In this document: piece after piece, positions 1 through 9,182 of the stretch
Position numbering within the stretch: the stretch's first letter is position 1
How the letters are laid out: each line of letters starts with the position of its first letter
NCBI GenBank assembly: GCA_947041225.1
Contig: CAMRDM010000003.1
Location: 1-53,996, forward strand
Direction: 5' to 3'
Source: an uncultured Deferribacteraceae bacterium
GTDB lineage: Bacteria; Chrysiogenota; Deferribacteres; Deferribacterales; Mucispirillaceae
DNA: 53,996 nucleotides
The notes under the pieces: generated by a model
Database searches by the model: none
Told to the model about the DNA's origin: nothing
What the model saw: the letters and a program-made list of their open reading frames with translations, nothing else
Program-made: the position numbers and the translations under genes

Positions 1-2
1 AT

Positions 3-155
3 GATAATTTAGAGGTACAAGATATAATATTACTATCATCATCAGGTTATAATATTTTAGATAAAGCGGCTAGAAAGTCGATAGAGAAAGGTAAGTATAA
101 TATTCAAAAAAAAGAGTTAGAGATAGCTATAAGGTTTAGTTTAGATGATCTGTAA
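3..155 (+). CDS. TonB-family protein, C-terminal end (partial at window edge)
   Basis: The window opens inside an ORF in frame 3 that ends at a TAA at 153-155. The 50 visible residues contain SSGYNILDKAA, then a basic stretch, and finish with the strand-like ELEIAIRFSLDDL. This matches the end of the TonB C-terminal domain, whose usual pattern is SSGxxxLDxAAxxAxxxx followed by a final beta strand. TonB proteins link the inner-membrane ExbBD motor to outer-membrane receptors for siderophores, heme or cobalamin. The start and the N-terminal membrane anchor lie outside the window. The stop is 30 bp upstream of a BtuF-like gene, so it is probably co-transcribed with the ABC importer that follows, which fits a complete outer plus inner membrane uptake route. 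The family call rests only on this short tail. Confidence 0.7.
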   Translation, partial: DNLEVQDIILLSSSGYNILDKAARKSIEKGKYNIQKKELEIAIRFSLDDL

Positions 156-185
156 AAGTATAAATATATTATATGTTGGAAGTAT

Positions 186-1106
186 ATGAGCATTATAAAA
201 AATAATTTACGAAGTTTTATAAAGGTTGTAATTATCGTTATGTTGATATTCTTATCGACATTTATTTTATATTTATTTTTAGATAGTAAAGGGTTATTGA
301 AAAATATTTCATTAGTGCAAGATGGTTCAGATGTATCTGAGCGTATAGTATCTTTTGGTCCAAGTGTAACAGAGACTCTTTATGCTTTAGGTTTAGATGA
401 TAGATTAGTTGGCAATACAGATTACTGTAAATATCCTGAAGCTGCAAAATCTATCACGAAAATCGGTGCACATTCAGATATTAATTACGAACTTTTAATG
501 GCGTTAAATGTTGATACAGCTGTTGTCTATTCGTGGAATGATAAGCATAAAGCTGTGCTAGAAAATTTTGGTATTAAATATGTGATCGTAAATCATTCAT
601 CTATTGATGGTATATTGCAATCTATTACAGATATCGGTAGAGAGTTTAATAAAGAGCTAGAAGCATCTATGTTGCTGGATAATATTAGTAAACGAGTAAA
701 TGCTGTAACTTGTGATAATACAACTGATAAACCTAGGGTATTAGTTGTTGTGCATAGGGATATAGATTTCGGAGGAATGTCTAATATTACGGTTGTTGGT
801 AACGATATTTATTTTAGAGATTTGATTGATCTTGTAGGTGGCGTAAATATTTTTAAAGATGCGAACGCTGCCTATCCTATAATAGATATGGAGGCTGTTG
901 TTAGATCTAATCCAGATATAATTATAGAGATACTTGTGAAATATGATGAGAGAGATATATCGCTTCAAAACTGGTTAAAGGTGAAGGATATAAATGCAGT
1001 GGAAAATAGTGAGATACATTTTTTTAATGTTGAAGATGCGTCAATCCCGGGTCCAAGATTTGTAGATACGTTAGAGAAGATGAGTGCAATAATTTGTTCA
1101 AGATAA
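186..1106 (+). CDS. ABC transporter substrate-binding protein, BtuF/FecB-like (metal-chelate or cobalamin)
   Basis: This 306-residue protein starts with a hydrophobic segment at about residues 11-33, without a clear lipobox, so it is either exported or membrane-anchored. The mature part begins with ERIVSFGPSVTETLYALGL and then DDRLVGNTDYCKYP, the hallmark opening of Peripla_BP_2 (class III) binding proteins. The VGxTDYCxYP wording is common in BtuF-like cobalamin binders. It would capture a metal chelate in the periplasm and hand it to the permease and ATPase encoded next. The order tonB, binding protein, ATPase, permease is typical of these loci. The ATPase gene begins 21 bp downstream. The ligand (cobalamin, heme or ferric siderophore) cannot be decided from sequence alone, as no receptor gene or riboswitch is in view. 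Confidence 0.85.
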   Translation: MSIIKNNLRSFIKVVIIVMLIFLSTFILYLFLDSKGLLKNISLVQDGSDVSERIVSFGPSVTETLYALGLDDRLVGNTDYCKYPEAAKSITKIGAHSDINYELLMALNVDTAVVYSWNDKHKAVLENFGIKYVIVNHSSIDGILQSITDIGREFNKELEASMLLDNISKRVNAVTCDNTTDKPRVLVVVHRDIDFGGMSNITVVGNDIYFRDLIDLVGGVNIFKDANAAYPIIDMEAVVRSNPDIIIEILVKYDERDISLQNWLKVKDINAVENSEIHFFNVEDASIPGPRFVDTLEKMSAIICSR

Positions 1107-1127
1107 CTGTGTGGAGATAATAAATTT

Positions 1128-1892
1128 ATGCTAGAGATAAAAAATATATGGTATAGCGTAGGCGAGAAGGAGATCATTAAAGATATCTCTTTTTCAGTTA
1201 ACGATGGCGATATAGTATCTATAATCGGTGCAAACGGTTCAGGAAAATCTACACTGATGAAAGTTATATCAAATATGATAAAGGCTAAGAACGGCAAGGT
1301 TATTTTATTTAATAAATGTGTAACAGATTATAAACGTATAGATATCGCAAAAGTGATGTCGTATCTTTCACAGATAAACGATGTGTTTATTGATCTAACA
1401 GTTGAGAGTGTTGTGTTATCTGGTAGGTATCCATATTTTTCAAGATTGAGTTCGGTTAAGAAGATAGATATGGATATAGTAGATAAGATGATGGACTTAA
1501 CAAATATAACAGATATGCGTTACAGAAAAATATCATCATTAAGTGGTGGAGAGAGACAGAGAGTTTTTATCGCATCATCACTAGCACAAGAGGCGAAGAT
1601 AATCTTGTTAGATGAGCCAACTGTATATTTAGATCCAAGAAGTAATCAAGAGATTTTCGATCTACTAAAAAGATTGAATAGAGATGAAGGGATAACGATT
1701 GTGATTGTTAGTCATGATATAAATAATTTACTACTTTTAAACTCTAGGTTTATCGGTTTACGAGATGGTGAAATTCTTTTTAAGCGAGCGAGTAATGAGA
1801 TTACAGATGAAGATTTGAATGATCTTTATGAGTATAAATTCAACTATGTACAGCATCCTAAATCTACAAATAATATCCAGCTTTTACCATGA
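1128..1892 (+). CDS. ABC transporter ATP-binding protein, BtuD/FecE-like
   Basis: This 254-residue ATPase has all the expected ABC motifs. Walker A is GANGSGKST (about residues 34-42), the signature is LSGGERQR, Walker B is IILLDEPT, and a switch histidine follows in VIVSHD. Length and motif spelling fit the FepC/BtuD group of iron-chelate and vitamin B12 importers. It would form a homodimer on the cytoplasmic face of the permease encoded at 1960-2934 and power import. It follows the binding protein closely, and 67 bp separate it from the permease. The substrate is inherited from the binding protein and remains open. Nothing in the sequence suggests decay. Confidence 0.88.
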   Translation: MLEIKNIWYSVGEKEIIKDISFSVNDGDIVSIIGANGSGKSTLMKVISNMIKAKNGKVILFNKCVTDYKRIDIAKVMSYLSQINDVFIDLTVESVVLSGRYPYFSRLSSVKKIDMDIVDKMMDLTNITDMRYRKISSLSGGERQRVFIASSLAQEAKIILLDEPTVYLDPRSNQEIFDLLKRLNRDEGITIVIVSHDINNLLLLNSRFIGLRDGEILFKRASNEITDEDLNDLYEYKFNYVQHPKSTNNIQLLP

Positions 1893-1959
1893 TAGTTTAT
1901 TGAGTTTTTTTTATAGATAGGTTTGTTTAAAATAATTAGTAGAGAGAAGAAATTAAATT

Positions 1960-2934
1960 ATGCGATTATACATTACACTTTTATTAACGTTCATATTATC
2001 TGTACTGATTTTATTATCATCAGTTTTTATCGGTTCAGATTACAGTTCGTTAGTTGACGGAATAACATCAGAACAGTTAAGAAGTATAATTATAAATGTT
2101 CGATTACCGAGAGTGATAGCATCGTTTTTTATAGGTGGAATTTTAGCGTTAGGTGGATTAGTTTTTCAATCGTTATTTAGAAATCCACTTGCAACACCTT
2201 ATACATTAGGATCAGCATCAGGAGCGTCGTTTGGTGCAGCACTTTATTATGCGTTAGGTATGAATTCAATTTTCCCGACATTATTTGGTGCACCAATATT
2301 TACATTTCTAGGAGCGTTTTTGACGGTTATAGTTGTGAGTTTAGTATCGAGAGCATCACGAGATAATAATATTGTATTATTGATGGGTGTTGCGTTATCG
2401 TTTATATTTTCGAGTCTGATAATGTTTATCCAATATGTTACAGATCTTCATTTATCGCAACAGTTACTACGTTTCACATTCGGTGCAATGGACGGCATAA
2501 CGTATTCACATTTGATACTGTTATTTCCCGTATGTGCGATCACATTTTTTATTATTGTATCGTTTAGACGAGAGATAAATATGATATCTATATCGGATGA
2601 GTTCGCATCAAGTAGAGGTGTGAATGTGGATAATATTAAAATCACATTATATATAGTGGTATCGATTATGATAGGTACGGTTGTATCAATTGCAGGTCCG
2701 ATCGGATTTGTAGGTATGATGATCCCACATATTATGCGAAGTTTTTTAGGATCAGACAGTAAATATTTTATCTATACGACGTTCGTAGTAGGTGGATTAT
2801 TTTTAACGATATGTGATACTGTGTCTAGGGTAATAATTTCGCCTATCCAGTTACCAGTTGGAATAGTTACATCTATGATAGGTGGCACATTTTTTATCTT
2901 TCTTCTAATCAATAATATCAGACGATCTAAATGA
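1960..2934 (+). CDS. FecCD-family ABC transporter permease, BtuC-like
   Basis: This 324-residue, strongly hydrophobic protein has about ten predicted membrane spans, as expected of the FecCD family. Recognisable family segments are LRLPR-like (NVRLPRVIASFFIGG), the GLVFQSLFRNPLATPYTLG block near residue 70, and GPIGFVGMMIPHIMR near residue 245. The last is the coupling region that contacts the ATPase. It would form the homodimeric inner-membrane channel of the importer encoded by the two genes before it. A purine-rich Shine-Dalgarno region (gagagaagaa) precedes the ATG. It is the last gene of this operon. No obvious terminator hairpin is visible in the 67 bp before the next gene, so weak readthrough is possible. 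Confidence 0.88.
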   Translation: MRLYITLLLTFILSVLILLSSVFIGSDYSSLVDGITSEQLRSIIINVRLPRVIASFFIGGILALGGLVFQSLFRNPLATPYTLGSASGASFGAALYYALGMNSIFPTLFGAPIFTFLGAFLTVIVVSLVSRASRDNNIVLLMGVALSFIFSSLIMFIQYVTDLHLSQQLLRFTFGAMDGITYSHLILLFPVCAITFFIIVSFRREINMISISDEFASSRGVNVDNIKITLYIVVSIMIGTVVSIAGPIGFVGMMIPHIMRSFLGSDSKYFIYTTFVVGGLFLTICDTVSRVIISPIQLPVGIVTSMIGGTFFIFLLINNIRRSK

Positions 2935-3001
2935 AAATTTTATAAAACTTGTTTACAGTTAAGTTGACTTGAGTATGAGTAGAATTTATTAGAGGTAATT
3001 T

Positions 3002-3754
3002 ATGAAACATGAAAATTATGAGATTTTGAATTTACTTGGCTATGGTTTGGCAAAATTTGATAAGAGCTTTGTTGCTTGTATGGGTTATAAATCTAAACGT
3101 AGTTTGTATGAGTATTTAGTTGGATTGAAAGTAGCAGAAAGTACTGGTGTTATTAAAAATAGACAAGATTTATTTGATCCTTTTTTTGATAATGATAGGA
3201 AAGGGTGGTGGCAAAAAAAGGATGATTATATTCATAGGAAATATTTAATTGATTCTTATTTTGGCAATTTAAAAGTTGAAGAATATTGTGATGTTATTAG
3301 ATATCGTTTAAAGTTAGATTTTGACACAGAGATATTAATAAATATTTCCCCATTACTTAATACGAAATTTAGACGAATGCAAGAAACTGGTAGTGAAGCT
3401 GAAGAATATTTTATTCATAATTATAAAAGTATTGATCTATTTCAAAATGGAAAACTTGAAGATGCGAGATTGTATGGTGATGGCTATGATTTTCAAATAG
3501 CTGTTGAAGATATGTTTTATCTTACTGAGGTAAAAGGTATAAGGAAAAAGAGTGGATCTATTCGTCTAACCGAGAGAGAATATTTTCAGGCTAAAGAATA
3601 TAAGGATGAATATGTTCTTACAATTGTCTGTAATCTAGATGAGTATCCAAAATTTGTAATAATTAGTAATCCATTACAAAAATTAAGTTTTGAAAAAAAG
3701 ATAGTAAGTTCAAAAGATACATATACTTATAATGCTAAATTATCATTAACATGA
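3002..3754 (+). CDS. DUF3883 domain-containing protein, possible nuclease
   Basis: This 250-residue soluble protein has a C-terminal half (about residues 120-245) that reads as DUF3883. It shows ETGSEAEEYFI, then DGYDFQIAVED, TEVKG, SIRLTEREYFQAKEY and YVLTIVCNL. This resembles a restriction-endonuclease-like core, with Asp in GYD and Glu-x-Lys in TEVKG as possible metal-binding and catalytic residues. The N-terminal half has no domain I recognise but carries a distinctive DLFDPFFDNDRKGWWQKK segment. DUF3883 is often found in restriction-modification and other defence proteins. Here the gene stands alone between an ABC importer and pyruvate kinase, with no methyltransferase or helicase beside it. 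The start follows an AGAGG ribosome site at good spacing. The domain call is fairly firm; nuclease activity is inference. Confidence 0.65.
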   Translation: MKHENYEILNLLGYGLAKFDKSFVACMGYKSKRSLYEYLVGLKVAESTGVIKNRQDLFDPFFDNDRKGWWQKKDDYIHRKYLIDSYFGNLKVEEYCDVIRYRLKLDFDTEILINISPLLNTKFRRMQETGSEAEEYFIHNYKSIDLFQNGKLEDARLYGDGYDFQIAVEDMFYLTEVKGIRKKSGSIRLTEREYFQAKEYKDEYVLTIVCNLDEYPKFVIISNPLQKLSFEKKIVSSKDTYTYNAKLSLT

Positions 3755-3996
3755 TTTAGTATATGATTGAGTGATATTAAAATTAAAACAGTCTATAAAC
3801 CCTCTATAAATCATAGCTATTTCTTATCATATATTATATGTTAAAATAAAATATGTTTTCATCTAACGGTTATTAATATATCATAGGAGAAAATTGAAAC
3901 ATTAAAAATATTGAAAACTTTTAAAATGTTAAAATGTTTTAAATAGATTACTGTTCTTACAATTATTGTTACATTAAATAATGGAGATTACAAAAT

Positions 3997-5457
3997 ATGT
4001 TATCTAAGTCAAAAACTAAATTAGTCTGTACGATAGGTCCAGCATCAGCGAATATTGATATCATCAGAAATATGATTTTGAGTGGTATGAATATGGCACG
4101 TTTAAATTTTTCACATGGTACTCATGAAACTCATAAAGTATTAATAGATATGATTCATAAAGCGTCATCAGAGTTAGGTATGCACGTTGGTATCCTTCAA
4201 GATCTTTGTGGTCCTAAGATACGATTAGGTATATTACCAGATGAGGGTATTCAGTTACGAGCAGGCGAGACTGTAATATTACGAGAAGCATCTCGTTCAA
4301 CCGAAGGTACAATACCAGTTGATTATGAAGGGTTGCATACAGAGATTAAGATCGGTGAGAGTATTCTTATAGCCGACGGTATTATGGATCTAGAGATAAT
4401 TGAGATAAACGATTACGATGTTGTATGTAAAGTTATAAGTGGTGGAGTAGCGTTTACAAAGAAAGGAGTTAATCTTCCAAAATCAAAATTACGTATCCCA
4501 GCTTTTAGCAATAAGGATAGAGCAGATTTAGAGTTTGGCTTAAAAGAGCGTTTAGATTATATTGCACTATCGTTTGTTAGATCAGCAGAAGATTTAGAAG
4601 AGATATCAGATATAATATCTAACAGTAGTTATCACCCTAAACTGATAGCGAAGATAGAGAAACCACAAGCGATGGAGAATTTAGAGTCAATCATCAAAGC
4701 AGTAGATGGTGTAATGGTTGCAAGAGGCGATCTAGGTGTTGAAGTTCCATTTGAAGAAGTCCCCCACATGCAGAAAATTATTATTAATAAAGCACGCAGT
4801 TGTGGAGCTATGGTAATCACAGCGACACAGATGCTTCAAAGTATGGTATTATCTCCTCGTCCAACAAGAAGCGAAACAACAGATGTAGCAAACGCAGTAT
4901 CAGAGGGTACAGATGCGTTAATGTTATCAGATGAGACAGCAAATGGACATTATCCGTTAGAAGCAGTAAAGACATTATCTAAGATTGCAAAAGCAGCTGA
5001 GCGTTACTCATCATCATCATTGAGTATGGATTTTGCTCCGTTAGATTACTCTAAACGACTTGACAACTCACAAGGTAGTGATGAAAATGCAGAGGATTTA
5101 ATTTTAGGCTTAGCAAGAGCTGCATGTTGGTTAGCTAAGGATATAGATGCAAAAGCGATAGTTGCGATGACAAGTACAGGATACACAGCGTATAGTATTG
5201 CAAGATTTAGACCATCATCAATAGTGTTAGCGTTAGCTCCAACAGAGGAAGCTTGTAGAAAAATATCATTAATTTGGGGTACAGAAGCTATCTTGATAGA
5301 TGAAGTAAATAGTAGTGAAGAGATGATATCTGTAGCAATAGAAAAGGTACGTGAAGCAGGACATGCAAGATTAGGTGATAAGATAGTAGTAGTTGCTGGT
5401 TTACCGTTTGGTACTCATGCACCGATAAACTTTTTACGAGTAGTTGACATCATTTAA
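3997..5457 (+). CDS. pyk: pyruvate kinase
   Basis: This 486-residue enzyme makes pyruvate and ATP from phosphoenolpyruvate and ADP in the last step of glycolysis. The N-terminus KTKLVCTIGPAS and the MNMARLNFSHGTHE block are classic. The active-site region contains KIEKPQAMENL (about residue 220), the MVARGDLGVEVP signature, and ATQMLQSM. The C-terminal regulatory domain includes MTSTGYTAYSIARFRP. The length matches bacterial type I/II enzymes of about 470-590 residues. A roughly 240-bp AT-rich leader precedes it, so it likely has its own promoter, and a hairpin lies downstream at 5505-5541. The neighbouring genes are unrelated to glycolysis. Confidence 0.97.
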   Translation: MLSKSKTKLVCTIGPASANIDIIRNMILSGMNMARLNFSHGTHETHKVLIDMIHKASSELGMHVGILQDLCGPKIRLGILPDEGIQLRAGETVILREASRSTEGTIPVDYEGLHTEIKIGESILIADGIMDLEIIEINDYDVVCKVISGGVAFTKKGVNLPKSKLRIPAFSNKDRADLEFGLKERLDYIALSFVRSAEDLEEISDIISNSSYHPKLIAKIEKPQAMENLESIIKAVDGVMVARGDLGVEVPFEEVPHMQKIIINKARSCGAMVITATQMLQSMVLSPRPTRSETTDVANAVSEGTDALMLSDETANGHYPLEAVKTLSKIAKAAERYSSSSLSMDFAPLDYSKRLDNSQGSDENAEDLILGLARAACWLAKDIDAKAIVAMTSTGYTAYSIARFRPSSIVLALAPTEEACRKISLIWGTEAILIDEVNSSEEMISVAIEKVREAGHARLGDKIVVVAGLPFGTHAPINFLRVVDII

Positions 5458-5504
5458 TTATAACGATGTTATATAAATAGTTGTTATTTTTTTGTAATTT
5501 TTAT

Positions 5505-5541
5505 AATAGTGGTTAAAAGAGTTTTCTTTTGCCACTATTTT
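5505..5541. terminator. hairpin terminator after pyruvate kinase
   Basis: The inverted repeat AATAGTGG (5505-5512) pairs with CCACTATT (5532-5539). A second inner pairing, AAAAGA with TCTTTT, extends the stem. A T-rich tract lies on the left side and a short TTTT on the right. The structure lies 48 bp after the pyk stop and before the hydrogenase operon. It could end pyk transcription, but the T tract after the stem on the plus strand is short, so efficiency is uncertain. Confidence 0.45.
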
Positions 5542-5741
5542 AGTCTCATTATATATGATATGTATAAATAGATTTAATGTTATGAAATCAATTAAATATA
5601 AATCAATAAACAACTTTTTCACTTTCATTAAATAAATATAGAGTCTTGTTTTATAAGTATGTATAATAATGCTTGAAAAAAGATATAAATAGGAGTAATA
5701 TGCACTGGAATTTTTATAGATGATAAATATCGGAGGCACAT

Positions 5742-6845
5742 ATGGTAGAAAGGAGTTTATTAACCCCTAACCTGTCGAGAAGAGATTTTGTTAAAGCATT
5801 AGGTACAATTACAACAGCATTAGGGTTACCAATGACATTTGCAACAGATGCAGCAGAGGCGGCATCAAATGTTGATAATCGTCCCCCAGTTATATGGTTA
5901 CATTTTCAAGAGTGTACAGGTTGTACGGAGGCTGTGTTAAAAGCAACACATCCATCTCCAGCAGAGTTAATTTTAGAGTTAGTTAATTTATGTTATCAAG
6001 AGTCTTTGATGGCAGATTTCGGACATGGTGCAGAGTTACTGTTAGAGGCAGCTATGAAGAAATATGCAGGCAAGTATATTTTAATAATTGAAGGATCTAT
6101 TCCACTAAAGGATAATGGTGTTTACTGTAAGATAGGTGGCAAGACAGCTATTGATATCTTAAAGCATGTATCGGCATCAGCAGCCGCAGTTATCAATTTA
6201 GGCATATGTGCAACAGATGGTGGTATTGCTTCTGCAGGATCAAATCCAACAGGTGCAGTAGGAGCTCCGTCTCTTCTTCCAGAGGGTATTCCGTATATAT
6301 CATTACCGGGTTGTCCTCCTAACCCATATAACTTATTAGGAGTAATAATGTATTTACTCAACTTTAATAAGTTACCAGAGATGGATTCAAAAAAGAGACC
6401 GTTATTTGCGTATGGTACATTAATCCATGAGTATTGTGAACGTAGAGCACATTTTGATGCAGGTAGATTTGCCCAAGAGTTTGGTGATGAAGGGCATAAA
6501 AACGGTTTTTGTTTATATAAATTAGGATGTAAAGGTCCTGTTTCTCATGCAAACTGTTCAGCGATAAAGTTTAATGAAGGTATTGTTTGGCCTATAGGTA
6601 ATGGTAATCCATGTATAGGTTGCACGGAGGGTGATGTATTATTTAAGCAGAGTTTATTTGCTCCTGCTATGGTTTATCAGCCTAGACTTAATTCTAATGT
6701 TCCACCAGCTCAGCAAGAAGGATTAGGTGACAGAGCTACAGCATCACAAGGTGTATTAGTGGGAGCTATTATCGGTGCAGCGGTTGGTGCTGGTGCAGTT
6801 TACGCATCTAAGCTATCTAAGGAGCCTGAGGATGAAAACAAGTAG
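5742..6845 (+). CDS. [NiFe] hydrogenase small subunit (periplasmic, membrane-anchored uptake type)
   Basis: This 367-residue subunit begins with a twin-arginine signal (SRRDFVKAL at residues 12-20) ending near AAEAAS, so it is exported folded through Tat, carrying its large-subunit partner. CTGCTE (C58, C61) and later GICATDGG and PGCPPNP give the proximal [4Fe-4S] ligands. The C-terminal cysteines in HEYCERR, GFCLYKLGCKGP and NPCIGCTE hold the distal and medial clusters. A C-terminal hydrophobic helix, near GVLVGAIIGAAVGAGAVYA, anchors it in the membrane. It relays electrons from the NiFe site to HybA. A strong GGAGG site precedes the ATG. Gene order here is that of the E. coli hybOABCD operon. 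Confidence 0.93.
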   Translation: MVERSLLTPNLSRRDFVKALGTITTALGLPMTFATDAAEAASNVDNRPPVIWLHFQECTGCTEAVLKATHPSPAELILELVNLCYQESLMADFGHGAELLLEAAMKKYAGKYILIIEGSIPLKDNGVYCKIGGKTAIDILKHVSASAAAVINLGICATDGGIASAGSNPTGAVGAPSLLPEGIPYISLPGCPPNPYNLLGVIMYLLNFNKLPEMDSKKRPLFAYGTLIHEYCERRAHFDAGRFAQEFGDEGHKNGFCLYKLGCKGPVSHANCSAIKFNEGIVWPIGNGNPCIGCTEGDVLFKQSLFAPAMVYQPRLNSNVPPAQQEGLGDRATASQGVLVGAIIGAAVGAGAVYASKLSKEPEDENK

Positions 6846-7932
6846 AAGAGAATTTATAAAAGTTGGAACAGCAGCTGTACTTGGTGCAGGAGCAGTTACA
6901 ACTGTTGGGGTTAAGGATGCAGAGGCTGCGGCGAAGAGGGAGTTTTCTCCTGAAGCTGTAGGTATGTTTTACGACTCTACTAAGTGTATAGGGTGTCAAG
7001 CTTGCGTTATAAGTTGTTATGAGATTAATTTTGTTAATCGTCAATCATATATTAATAATGTGCTAGCACCTGAGGATCAGAACTTTATTGTAAGAGAGGA
7101 TTTAATTCCTAAACTTGCACCTGAAGATCAATTTAATCCTGATAGACCTTGGTTAAATGTTGAAACAAACGACTATAGATTTAGAAATATTATACAAAAA
7201 TATGTTGATCCAGAAGATAATGTACATTTTATCAAACATCAATGTATGCATTGTAATCATCCTGAGTGTGTATCGGTTTGTCCAGTTACGGCATTAACAA
7301 AAGATCCAGTTGATGGTGTTGTTGAGTATAACGCATCGTACTGCATTGGTTGTAGATATTGTCAATTGGCTTGTCCGTTCTTGATACCTAAATATGAGTG
7401 GAAGAGAGCGGTACCAAAAATCGTTAAATGTGATATGTGTAAATCAACACTTGGAGCTAATGATATAGCTGGTACTGGTTGTACAAATGTTTGTCCAACG
7501 GGTGCTGTTATTTACGGTAAGCGTACTGATCTTATGAAAGATGCTAAAAATCGTATTGCTAATAACCCTGGTAAATATTTTGCTGATAAAGTTTACGGTG
7601 AGTATGATAACGGTGGAACAGATGTTATATACTTATCGGCAGTAGATTTTAAATATCTCGGTTTTGATGAAAGAATTCAAGATTTCTCTTATGCAGAAGT
7701 TTCTGAAAATCTTCACCATACAATATATACATTAGGCTTAGCTCCGATAGGTTTATTTCTTACATTAGCAGTTGCTGGATATATAAATGGTAAGAGAAAT
7801 GCTCATGATACATTTGAAGGTGTTGAATTTGAAGATGAATATGTACCAGATACAAAAACAGCTACAAAGAGTAAAGAAGTAAAAAATAAAGAAGTAAAAG
7901 CTAAAGCTGAAAAAGATAAGGGGGGCGAATAA
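6832..7932 (+). CDS. hybA: HybA-like 4Fe-4S ferredoxin subunit of hydrogenase
   Basis: I place the start at the ATG at 6832. This gives a clean Tat signal (TSRREFIKVGTAAVLGAGAV) and a nearby AAGGAGCC ribosome site, with a 14-bp overlap with the small-subunit gene; an upstream extension would disrupt the signal peptide. The 366-residue protein then carries cysteine groups in CIGCQACVISC, CMHCNHPECVSVCP, CIGCRYCQLACP and CDMCKS...CTNVCP, enough for four [4Fe-4S] clusters. A single membrane helix (LAPIGLFLTLAVAGYI) follows, then a Lys/Glu-rich cytoplasmic-looking tail. It passes electrons from the hydrogenase small subunit to the HybB quinone site. Translation looks coupled to the small subunit. 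Confidence 0.92.
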   Translation: MKTSRREFIKVGTAAVLGAGAVTTVGVKDAEAAAKREFSPEAVGMFYDSTKCIGCQACVISCYEINFVNRQSYINNVLAPEDQNFIVREDLIPKLAPEDQFNPDRPWLNVETNDYRFRNIIQKYVDPEDNVHFIKHQCMHCNHPECVSVCPVTALTKDPVDGVVEYNASYCIGCRYCQLACPFLIPKYEWKRAVPKIVKCDMCKSTLGANDIAGTGCTNVCPTGAVIYGKRTDLMKDAKNRIANNPGKYFADKVYGEYDNGGTDVIYLSAVDFKYLGFDERIQDFSYAEVSENLHHTIYTLGLAPIGLFLTLAVAGYINGKRNAHDTFEGVEFEDEYVPDTKTATKSKEVKNKEVKAKAEKDKGGE

Positions 7933-9132
7933 ATGGCTGGACATCACCATGAATACGTAATACGTAGAGGTAATATTTTCACTCCAACATTTTATGTAAC
8001 CACTGCACTAATCATTTTAGCTGTGATAATAGTTCTTTATAGATATTGGATGGGTATGGGTTATATCACAAATATGAGTGATGGGTATCCTTGGGGAACA
8101 TGGAAATCAGTTAATGTTTCTATAGGTGCTGCATTTGCTTGTGGTGGGTATGTGCTTGCTATACTTGTTTATATATTTAATAAATATAAGTATCACCATA
8201 TGGTAAGATCGGGTGTTTTAGTATCTATGTTTGGATACTCACTTGCAGGACTTGCCGTGTTGATTGATGTTGGTAGACCATGGAATGCGATATACTTTTT
8301 TGTTCCAAGTAACATGCAGTTAAATTCTGCATTATTTGAAGTAGCGTTATGCGTTATGGCATATACTGGTGTAACTATATTAGAGTTCTTACCAGCGGTT
8401 TTTGAGCGTACTTCATTGATTGAAAAGTATCCACGTTTTTCAGCATTCTCTAAGAAGTGGTATCATGTTATCGAAAAGATCACTTTTTTAATTATTGCAA
8501 TAGGTATCACATTGCCATCTATGCACCAGTCATCACTAGGTACAATGTTGATAGCAACAGGACATAAACTACATCCATTATGGCAGTCTAATTTCATACC
8601 GTTACTATTTTTAATAACTGCATTTGTAATGGGTATTGCATCTATAATTCTTGTATCTATGTTGACATCGAAACTGTTACATAGACCGTTTGAAAAGAGT
8701 ATATACGGTATTGCTAAGTTAATTCCTTATGCAACGATAGCGTGGATAGTTGTTAGAATTATATCATTAACAACAGCAGGTGCGTGGGGTTATTTATTTA
8801 CTTCGGGCATACTATCATTTTTTGTAATATTAGAGTTCTTAACGATGGGGATACCAGCGTATATAGTTCTTAGAACAAAACTTGGTAGAAGTAAGCGAGG
8901 GGTATTTATCTGTTCAAGCCTAATGGTAGTAGGTGTGTGCTTATATCGTCTAGGAGTTTACTTATTAGGTTTCAATGTTGAAGCAGGTTGGAATAGTTAT
9001 TTTCCTAGTTTCGGTGAAACGATCACAACAACTGCATTGCTACTAGTGATATTATGGGGTTACATAATTCTTATAAAATTAGTACCTGTACTACCTAACC
9101 TTGATGCTAAAGGCGACCCTAGAAAAGATTAA
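7933..9132 (+). CDS. hybB: HybB-like NrfD-family membrane subunit of hydrogenase
   Basis: This 399-residue integral membrane protein has about ten hydrophobic segments and belongs to the NrfD/PsrC family that exchanges electrons with quinones. Family features are the early SDGYPWGTWKSVNV segment and the SLAGLAVLIDVGRPWN motif near residue 115, plus the MHQSSLGTMLI loop that is characteristic of HybB. It has no signal peptide and no heme motif. It would take electrons from HybA and reduce menaquinone or ubiquinone. Its ATG directly abuts the hybA stop codon with no gap, so translation is likely coupled. Length fits HybB (about 390 residues). Confidence 0.93.
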   Translation: MAGHHHEYVIRRGNIFTPTFYVTTALIILAVIIVLYRYWMGMGYITNMSDGYPWGTWKSVNVSIGAAFACGGYVLAILVYIFNKYKYHHMVRSGVLVSMFGYSLAGLAVLIDVGRPWNAIYFFVPSNMQLNSALFEVALCVMAYTGVTILEFLPAVFERTSLIEKYPRFSAFSKKWYHVIEKITFLIIAIGITLPSMHQSSLGTMLIATGHKLHPLWQSNFIPLLFLITAFVMGIASIILVSMLTSKLLHRPFEKSIYGIAKLIPYATIAWIVVRIISLTTAGAWGYLFTSGILSFFVILEFLTMGIPAYIVLRTKLGRSKRGVFICSSLMVVGVCLYRLGVYLLGFNVEAGWNSYFPSFGETITTTALLLVILWGYIILIKLVPVLPNLDAKGDPRKD

Positions 9133-9182
9133 TTTACAGTATATATAATTGATATAAAGATATAAAATAGGAGATAATTGAA

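Noticed and set aside
5458..5739. Minus-strand ORF of 93 codons between pyruvate kinase and the hydrogenase operon
   Set aside because: Low-complexity Ile/Tyr/Lys-rich translation in AT-rich DNA, no ribosome site, and it contains the terminator hairpin.
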